Positions 14,475-18,352 of a DNA stretch of 18,352 nt are shown here, one piece after another. Source of the DNA: Methanocorpusculum sp. GTDB taxonomy: Archaea; Halobacteriota; Methanomicrobia; Methanomicrobiales; Methanocorpusculaceae. The DNA lies in the NCBI GenBank assembly GCA_029987245.1, contig DALTWG010000037.1:1-18352 (forward strand). The letters are read 5' to 3'. The translations under genes were made by a program, and so were the position numbers. Numbering within the stretch: the stretch's first letter is position 1; the number at the start of each line of letters is the position of its first letter. The notes beneath the pieces were generated by a model, which was given only the letters and a program-made list of their open reading frames with translations, did not search any database and was not told where the DNA came from.

Positions 14475-16735
14475 TCATCCTTCTTTTTTACCGGAGCGGC
14501 TTTTACTTTCAGTTCGTCGGCGCCGAGGTTTTTCGGCAGAGGAATGGTAGTTACCCGTATCGGGCGCGAGGAGTCATTGGGGCGCTGAGGTGAGCCCGCG
14601 CGAATGCTGCCGTCCGTTTCCCTGGGGCGCTGCGCGCCGCCGACTTTGACAAAACCGTCGGTTTCCTTGGGTCGCTTTAATTCCGACATCCGGATGAATC
14701 CGTCAGTTTCCTTAGGGCGCTGTGCGCCGCCAAGGCGGATAAAGCCGTCAGTTTCCTTAGGGCGCTGCGCGCCGCCAAGGCGGATAAAGCCGTCAGTTTC
14801 CTTAGGGCGCTGTCCGGTGCCGGCTGTTTTGACCGAGCCTTCCAAAACGCCGGAATACTCTGTTTCTTTCGGGCGTTTGCGGCTTCCAAGCCCGGAAATA
14901 TCCATGCTGTCGGTTTCTTTCGGTTTGTCGTTGCCGCCTATATCTGCCATGCCTACTAAGACATTGTCGACTTTTTTCTCCCGTTTCGGCAGATTGATGG
15001 TTGTTTCGGTCTTTTCAGCCTTTTTTGCACCGGGAAGAACAATCTGCCGGTCTTTTTTGCGGGGGGCTTGCGCCGGCGCCGGTTCTGCCGCGGGGTTTGG
15101 CGCGGATGCGGCATAATCCACCGGATCGGTGAAGAAATCACCAGACGCAGGCGGCTGGTAAGCCGGGGGCTGATATGCCGGAGAGGGCGGCTGGTAAGCA
15201 GGCTGCTGATATGCCGGAGAGGGCTGCTGGTATGCCGGGGGCTGATATGCGGGCGGCTGGTATGCAGGCTGCTCTTTCGGCGCTGCCGCCGGAATTTCCC
15301 AGAAATCGTCCATCGCAGATGCGCCCGCATACGGCGGGTTTTGCGGCGGCTTGGAAGCGGGCGCAATATCACCGAACAAATCATCATCGGCGGCGGCGGG
15401 GGCAGGCGCTGCGGCATACGCCGGGGAAGGCGACGGAGCCGGGGCAGCGCGCGGCACCTCATCGAAAACATCCGCGCTTTCCTCTTCGAAGTACTTCTCC
15501 GGCTCGTCTTCAATCGTCGAAAGCGGCTGTACCGGCGCGATTAAATCCGCCTCGAAAATCGTCTCGTCTTTTGCAACAGTAATCCCGCCAAGCAGCGGAA
15601 TATCGGATGCGTCAATCTCCTCCCCGTAGGACTTGTACTGCTCCGTCTTGTAACTCAGGCTGATTTCCTGCAACTCGGTAATCCGCGGCACATTTTCAAT
15701 GCCCGCAAGAACAATGATTACCCCGACATAGCGCGTTGACTGAACCGGATAATCCCCCGCGCGCATCTCAAGACCCTTGATGCTTCTATCAATCCATTTG
15801 CGCACCGTCTGGAATCCTTTCATCGAAAGCTCGCTTGACGGGCCCGCAATTAACACAAGCGCCTTGTTTGCCGACGTAAGGTCGCAGGGGACCGAAATAT
15901 CTTCATACACCGCGCGCTTGGCAAGTTCGACAATTCTTGCCGTGCGCTGGTGACCTTCGTCAAGAAGATATTTTTCCATCTTCGCCTTGCGGAAAAAACT
16001 GTTTTTGACAACGGGGAGCTTTTCCAGCGCATAACCGATTGCAACAAGGTCCATGCCGGAAAGAGTGTTCAACACCTCGCCCGCATCAAGGACGACCTCG
16101 GCTGAATCAACGCCCGTTTCGCCGAATTCACCGGCCCGAAGAAGCAGACTTATCTGGCGCGACAAAAGGTCGTTTAACTGCCCGTAATAGCTTTGAATCG
16201 GCGTACTTGCGCCGATTTTATGCCCCGACTCCTCCAGATGCTGCATCCAGGTTTCATTGTCAAACAAAAGATTCGCGCTGGATACCTTGCGAATCTGGAC
16301 AAGCGTCTCATAGGCGCGCGCAGAAACGCGCGCGCCTTCGTTTCTCCCCGGAAGCGTGAGAATAGTAAAAACCGGATCAGGCGAGGATTCGGTTAACTGG
16401 CGCAGGAATTCGGGAACGAGCTCCGCCATGCGCCCGCCAAGACCGGCGCAGACAAATACCGCGTCGATTTCGTCGACGCTTGCATCCTGGAAACAGTCCG
16501 CGAGATGACTCACATCAAAGTCCGTTCCGCGATCGTTATTCGATTTAACCGGATCAATCGGCGTTAAAACAATTTTGTGCGCATAGTCGTATGAGGTAAT
16601 ACTGTTAATATACGCGCGGTCGCAGTCGAAAATATAAGAGCGTACGCTTCGAACACCGCTTTCAACATCATGAAGCATGATTGTTTCTGCAATGCGGCAG
16701 CCCGCGCCGCCAAGACCAATCAGTAATACCCTCAT
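14468..16735 (-). CDS. Divergent CetZ/FtsZ-like tubulin homologue with long repetitive tail
   Basis: The 755-aa protein has an N-terminal tubulin-like domain of about 370 residues: G7-L-G-G-A-G (loop T1), L-F-D-N-E-T-W (157-163), and D217-A-G-E-V-L-N-T-L-S-G (loop T7 region), then V-A-I-G-Y-A. The L-F-D-N-E and N-T-L patterns are closest to archaeal CetZ. The tubulin signature (GGGTGSG type) is replaced by A-G-L-G-G-R-M (97-103), so GTP binding may be changed. A linker with acidic, Ala- and Pro-rich parts follows (about 390-490), then Pro-Ala-Tyr-Gln repeats (about 488-530), a basic segment, and repeats containing R-P-K-E-T-D-G-F-I-R (about 605-715). No membrane segment is seen. The ATG has no ribosome site; a TATA-like box about 25 nt upstream suggests a leaderless start. 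Function could be cell shape or a cytoskeletal scaffold. Confidence 0.8.
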   Translation of the reverse strand: MRVLLIGLGGAGCRIAETIMLHDVESGVRSVRSYIFDCDRAYINSITSYDYAHKIVLTPIDPVKSNNDRGTDFDVSHLADCFQDASVDEIDAVFVCAGLGGRMAELVPEFLRQLTESSPDPVFTILTLPGRNEGARVSARAYETLVQIRKVSSANLLFDNETWMQHLEESGHKIGASTPIQSYYGQLNDLLSRQISLLLRAGEFGETGVDSAEVVLDAGEVLNTLSGMDLVAIGYALEKLPVVKNSFFRKAKMEKYLLDEGHQRTARIVELAKRAVYEDISVPCDLTSANKALVLIAGPSSELSMKGFQTVRKWIDRSIKGLEMRAGDYPVQSTRYVGVIIVLAGIENVPRITELQEISLSYKTEQYKSYGEEIDASDIPLLGGITVAKDETIFEADLIAPVQPLSTIEDEPEKYFEEESADVFDEVPRAAPAPSPSPAYAAAPAPAAADDDLFGDIAPASKPPQNPPYAGASAMDDFWEIPAAAPKEQPAYQPPAYQPPAYQQPSPAYQQPAYQPPSPAYQPPAYQPPASGDFFTDPVDYAASAPNPAAEPAPAQAPRKKDRQIVLPGAKKAEKTETTINLPKREKKVDNVLVGMADIGGNDKPKETDSMDISGLGSRKRPKETEYSGVLEGSVKTAGTGQRPKETDGFIRLGGAQRPKETDGFIRLGGAQRPKETDGFIRMSELKRPKETDGFVKVGGAQRPRETDGSIRAGSPQRPNDSSRPIRVTTIPLPKNLGADELKVKAAPVKKKDDY
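14611..14835 (-). repeat. In-frame 45-bp tandem repeats in the CetZ-like tail
   Basis: Five units start on an exact 45-bp period (14611, 14656, 14701, 14746, 14791), each encoding 15 residues around R-P-K-E-T-D-G-F-I-R plus a spacer such as L-G-G-A-Q. The units at 14701, 14746 and 14791 are nearly identical in DNA, pointing to recent duplication; the outer ones have drifted. Further diverged copies follow near 14850-14920. Confidence 0.85.
15149..15273 (-). repeat. Coding Pro-Pro-Ala-Tyr-Gln repeats
   Basis: About eight short units of A-Y-Q-P-P or A-Y-Q-Q-P-S-P (15-24 bp each) run in frame in the CetZ-like gene. Spelled imperfectly in DNA, they form a proline/tyrosine-rich flexible linker, as seen in adhesion or scaffold proteins. 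Confidence 0.75.
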
Positions 16736-16755
16736 ACAGATTGCTATATTATTTC

Positions 16756-16773
16756 AATTTATGAACATATAAT
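16756..16773 (-). promoter_or_regulatory. Candidate TATA boxes for the CetZ-like gene
   Basis: Two minus-strand elements, CATAAATT (16756-16763) and ATTATATG (16766-16773), lie 25-35 nt before the ATG at 16735. Either predicts a transcript starting at or within a few bases of the start codon. Confidence 0.4.
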
Positions 16774-16811
16774 GCTTCATAAAAGGTTTCATAAAATGAA
16801 GCAGGAAAAAA
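16773..16811 (-). terminator. Inverted repeat between the PEGA-like and CetZ-like genes
   Basis: TGCTTCAT (16773-16780) pairs perfectly with ATGAAGCA (16796-16803) around a 15-nt loop that contains a further TTTCAT copy. On the minus strand a T6 run (about 16806-16811) comes before the stem, soon after the PEGA-like stop at 16823. It may terminate that gene, but it also abuts the CetZ-like TATA box and could be an operator. Confidence 0.45.
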
Positions 16812-16822
16812 GAGGTGAAAAA

Positions 16823-18256
16823 TCAGAGGAAGTCCCTGCTGAAACTGTTTTTACCGCCGGATTTTCCCTTCTTCTTTGATTTTGGCTTTGATGTGCGCTT
16901 TTTCACCGCAGTCACAACCAAAATAGCGGCAAGAACAACCACAATCACCGCAAGCGCGGCAAGTGCGATTACAATAACCGGCACATCCGGGCTTACCACA
17001 ACAGAAACAGTGTTTTCCCCGTTTACCGTTGTATAGGAGACCGGATTACAGGAATAGCCGTCTTTTACCGCGGTAATCTGTATGGTTTTGCCGATATCAT
17101 AGGATGCGGCAAAAATGCCCGCTTCATTGGTGACGCCTGCCGTAACGCCGTCGATGCAGATGGCGGCATTTGCAACAGGCGTGTCGCCTTCTTTTACCAC
17201 AATCGTAACCGGAATGGTGGTTTTTGACAAGTCAACCGTGAATGCCGTATTTAATGCATTTACCGTAATCATCTGCTCGATGGGGGCAAATCCTTCCGCC
17301 GAAACCAAAAGAACGTGCGTTCCTGCGCTGTAAGTACCAAGAGCCTCTGCTTTTCCGTCTGCTGCCGAATAGGCGACCAGTTTCTCGTCAATATACACTT
17401 TCGCGCCGGAAACAGGCGATAATCCTGAGGTGACGCTGACCGTTACTGAATAGACGAGCGGTGTTAAAACGATGTCATATTCGGTTTTTCCGGACGTTAT
17501 GGTAATATCGCCGGACCAGGCTTCATACCCGTCTTTGGAAACGTTTACCGGATAGGTGCCGCTGTAGGAGGACGAAGGAAGCGCTGCGATGCCTTCAGAA
17601 TTGGTAACTGCAGCGGCGGTTCCCGAAATGCTTACTGTCGCGCCGCCGACTTTATTTGCGTTCGTGTCCGTTACAAAGAAATACGGCGCCACATCTTTTT
17701 TAATGAGATAAATGGTTTCAGACGGTTCCGAACCGACCGTGATGGTATCATTAAAATCCTCATAGGACGGGTGTTTTACGGCAAATGCATAGGATTTATC
17801 ACGGGTTACCGAAATCTGCGCATACCCGCTTGCATCTGTTGTCCCCACACAGACATTGTCGATGTATATCTGTGCATTGGGAACAAGACTGCCGTCGGTA
17901 TCTTTTACAATGACGGTAAGCGGCGTTTCCCGCGCAAGATAGACGAATGCCAGTGCCTCGGTTTCGCCGGAAGAGACGGTTTTTTCCACGGTCTGGGTAA
18001 CATAGCCGGTTTTTTCCACAGTAACTGCATAGGTTGTGCCGGTTTCAGCACTGAACTGGACTTTGCCTGCAGAATCGGTGGTAAGCTGACCTATGTGGTT
18101 TCCAAAGGATTCGGCAAGTTCAACGCCTGCATCGGCAAGCGGGGCGTAGTTATTGCTTGCATCCTGAACGACAATGGTCAGTACGGCAGAGCCTGATGCC
18201 GCACCTGCGAAGAGAAAAATGACTGTGAGAAGGATAAGAAGTATCCGTTTATACAT
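16823..18256 (-). CDS. Membrane-anchored surface protein with five PEGA/CarboxypepD_reg-like domains
   Basis: From ATG 18256 the product is 477 aa. It has a signal peptide (M-Y-K-R then a hydrophobic run to A-S-G-S-A), about five tandem beta domains of 75-80 residues, a C-terminal transmembrane helix (about 425-451) and a very basic cytoplasmic tail (K-K-R-T-S-K-P-K-S-K-K-K onward). Each domain repeats the pattern (A/V)-x-V-x-I-D-x-x-x-x-G-x-T-D-x-x-G typical of PEGA and carboxypeptidase regulatory-like folds found on archaeal surfaces. A longer frame begins at ATG 18283, but the TATA box at 18284-18291 sits 28-35 nt before 18256, so the shorter leaderless start is preferred; it also gives a cleaner signal peptide. 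The role is probably structural or adhesive in the cell envelope. Ligand unknown. Confidence 0.8.
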   Translation of the reverse strand: MYKRILLILLTVIFLFAGAASGSAVLTIVVQDASNNYAPLADAGVELAESFGNHIGQLTTDSAGKVQFSAETGTTYAVTVEKTGYVTQTVEKTVSSGETEALAFVYLARETPLTVIVKDTDGSLVPNAQIYIDNVCVGTTDASGYAQISVTRDKSYAFAVKHPSYEDFNDTITVGSEPSETIYLIKKDVAPYFFVTDTNANKVGGATVSISGTAAAVTNSEGIAALPSSSYSGTYPVNVSKDGYEAWSGDITITSGKTEYDIVLTPLVYSVTVSVTSGLSPVSGAKVYIDEKLVAYSAADGKAEALGTYSAGTHVLLVSAEGFAPIEQMITVNALNTAFTVDLSKTTIPVTIVVKEGDTPVANAAICIDGVTAGVTNEAGIFAASYDIGKTIQITAVKDGYSCNPVSYTTVNGENTVSVVVSPDVPVIVIALAALAVIVVVLAAILVVTAVKKRTSKPKSKKKGKSGGKNSFSRDFL

Positions 18257-18283
18257 GGTAATTAGTTTATTTCCTATCCTCAT

Positions 18284-18291
18284 TAAATAAT
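18284..18291 (-). promoter_or_regulatory. TATA box for the PEGA-like surface protein
   Basis: Minus-strand TTATTTAA is centred about 31 nt before ATG 18256 and directly touches the alternative ATG at 18283. It therefore supports 18256 as start and argues against 18283. Confidence 0.45.
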
Positions 18292-18294
18292 CGG

Positions 18295-18352
18295 TTACTG
18301 CCTGCGAAGGACTGCAGCACCAGCCGCAAGTCCTGCAAGCAGGGCAGGGAGG
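18295..18352 (-). CDS. C-terminal membrane anchor of a surface protein (cut by window edge)
   Basis: A minus-strand frame open to the window edge ends in L-P-A-L-L-A-G-L-A-A-G-A-A-V-L-R-R-Q and a TAA at 18295-18297. A short Ala/Leu/Gly helix followed by two Arg at the very C-terminus is the classic end of archaeal surface proteins (PGF-CTERM-like or a simple tail anchor). It lies 38 nt upstream of the PEGA-like start, so two envelope proteins are neighbours. Only about 18 residues are visible. Confidence 0.55.
   Translation of the reverse strand, partial: LPALLAGLAAGAAVLRRQ

Noticed and set aside
14611..14835. Regular 45-bp repeats as a possible CRISPR array
   Set aside because: There are no unique spacers between conserved repeats. 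The whole unit repeats in frame and codes for a continuous protein tail.
15068..15629. Several overlapping frames on both strands over the Pro/Ala/Tyr linker
   Set aside because: Repetitive GC-rich coding sequence keeps all frames open. Only the CetZ-like frame continues a recognisable protein.
18257..18283. Upstream ATG start for the PEGA-like protein
   Set aside because: A TATA box touches this ATG and would place transcription downstream of it. The shorter form has a cleaner signal peptide.
1..18352. Insertion sequences, transposases, integrases or attachment sites
   Set aside because: No transposase or integrase motifs and no flanking terminal repeats were found. Any transfer of fmt-def left no visible mobile-element scar.

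Overview
The window reads as chromosomal DNA from a hydrogenotrophic methanogenic archaeon. An eight-cluster polyferredoxin and a two-cluster ferredoxin of the formylmethanofuran dehydrogenase type (FwdF, FwdG) sit at the left end. A short CbiX-type chelatase (CfbA, needed for coenzyme F430), archaeal SRP54/FtsY and a CetZ-like tubulin homologue agree with this. Mid-range GC and gene content suggest the Methanomicrobiales, perhaps a Methanocorpusculum relative, but that placement is inference from memory. Starts mix good Shine-Dalgarno sites (GAGGTGA type) with TATA boxes about 27 nt from the start codon, so leaderless transcripts are likely common.

Layout. Positions 1-1471 (minus): fwdG, fwdF and the first codons of a further gene, with a promoter and an ATCGAT dyad upstream. 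Positions 1472-1869 are a non-coding gap that ends in a hairpin terminator. Positions 1870-3112 (minus): rimI, cfbA (4-nt overlap) and a small cupin gene. rimI diverges from a DUF1015 gene (3151-4404, plus) across only 38 bp, and both look leaderless. Positions 4444-8433 (minus): a tightly coupled run ftsY-srp54-def-fmt, every junction overlapping by 1 or 4 nt. Positions 8528-11575 (minus): a putative lipoprotein gene followed 9 nt later by a hybrid histidine kinase gene. Positions 11649-12137 (minus): an HTH regulator. Positions 12197-14014 (minus): a Zn/Cd/Pb-type P1B ATPase, divergent from an HxlR-family regulator (14091-14474, plus). Positions 14468-16735 (minus): a CetZ/FtsZ-like protein with a degenerate glycine loop and a long repetitive tail. 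Positions 16823-18256 (minus): a surface protein with about five carboxypeptidase-regulatory/PEGA-like domains. Positions 18295-18352 hold the C-terminal membrane anchor of one more surface protein.

The most striking content is an intact methionyl-tRNA formyltransferase and an intact peptide deformylase embedded in the SRP targeting operon of a methanogen. Archaea normally start translation with unformylated methionine, and methanogens carry one-carbon units on tetrahydromethanopterin rather than folate. The neighbourhood suggests that N-terminal formylation and deformylation are tied to membrane or secretory protein synthesis here; this is inference. Second is the CetZ-like protein, whose tubulin signature loop is altered and whose tail carries about eight R/K-P-K-E-T motifs, five of them on an exact 45-nt period.
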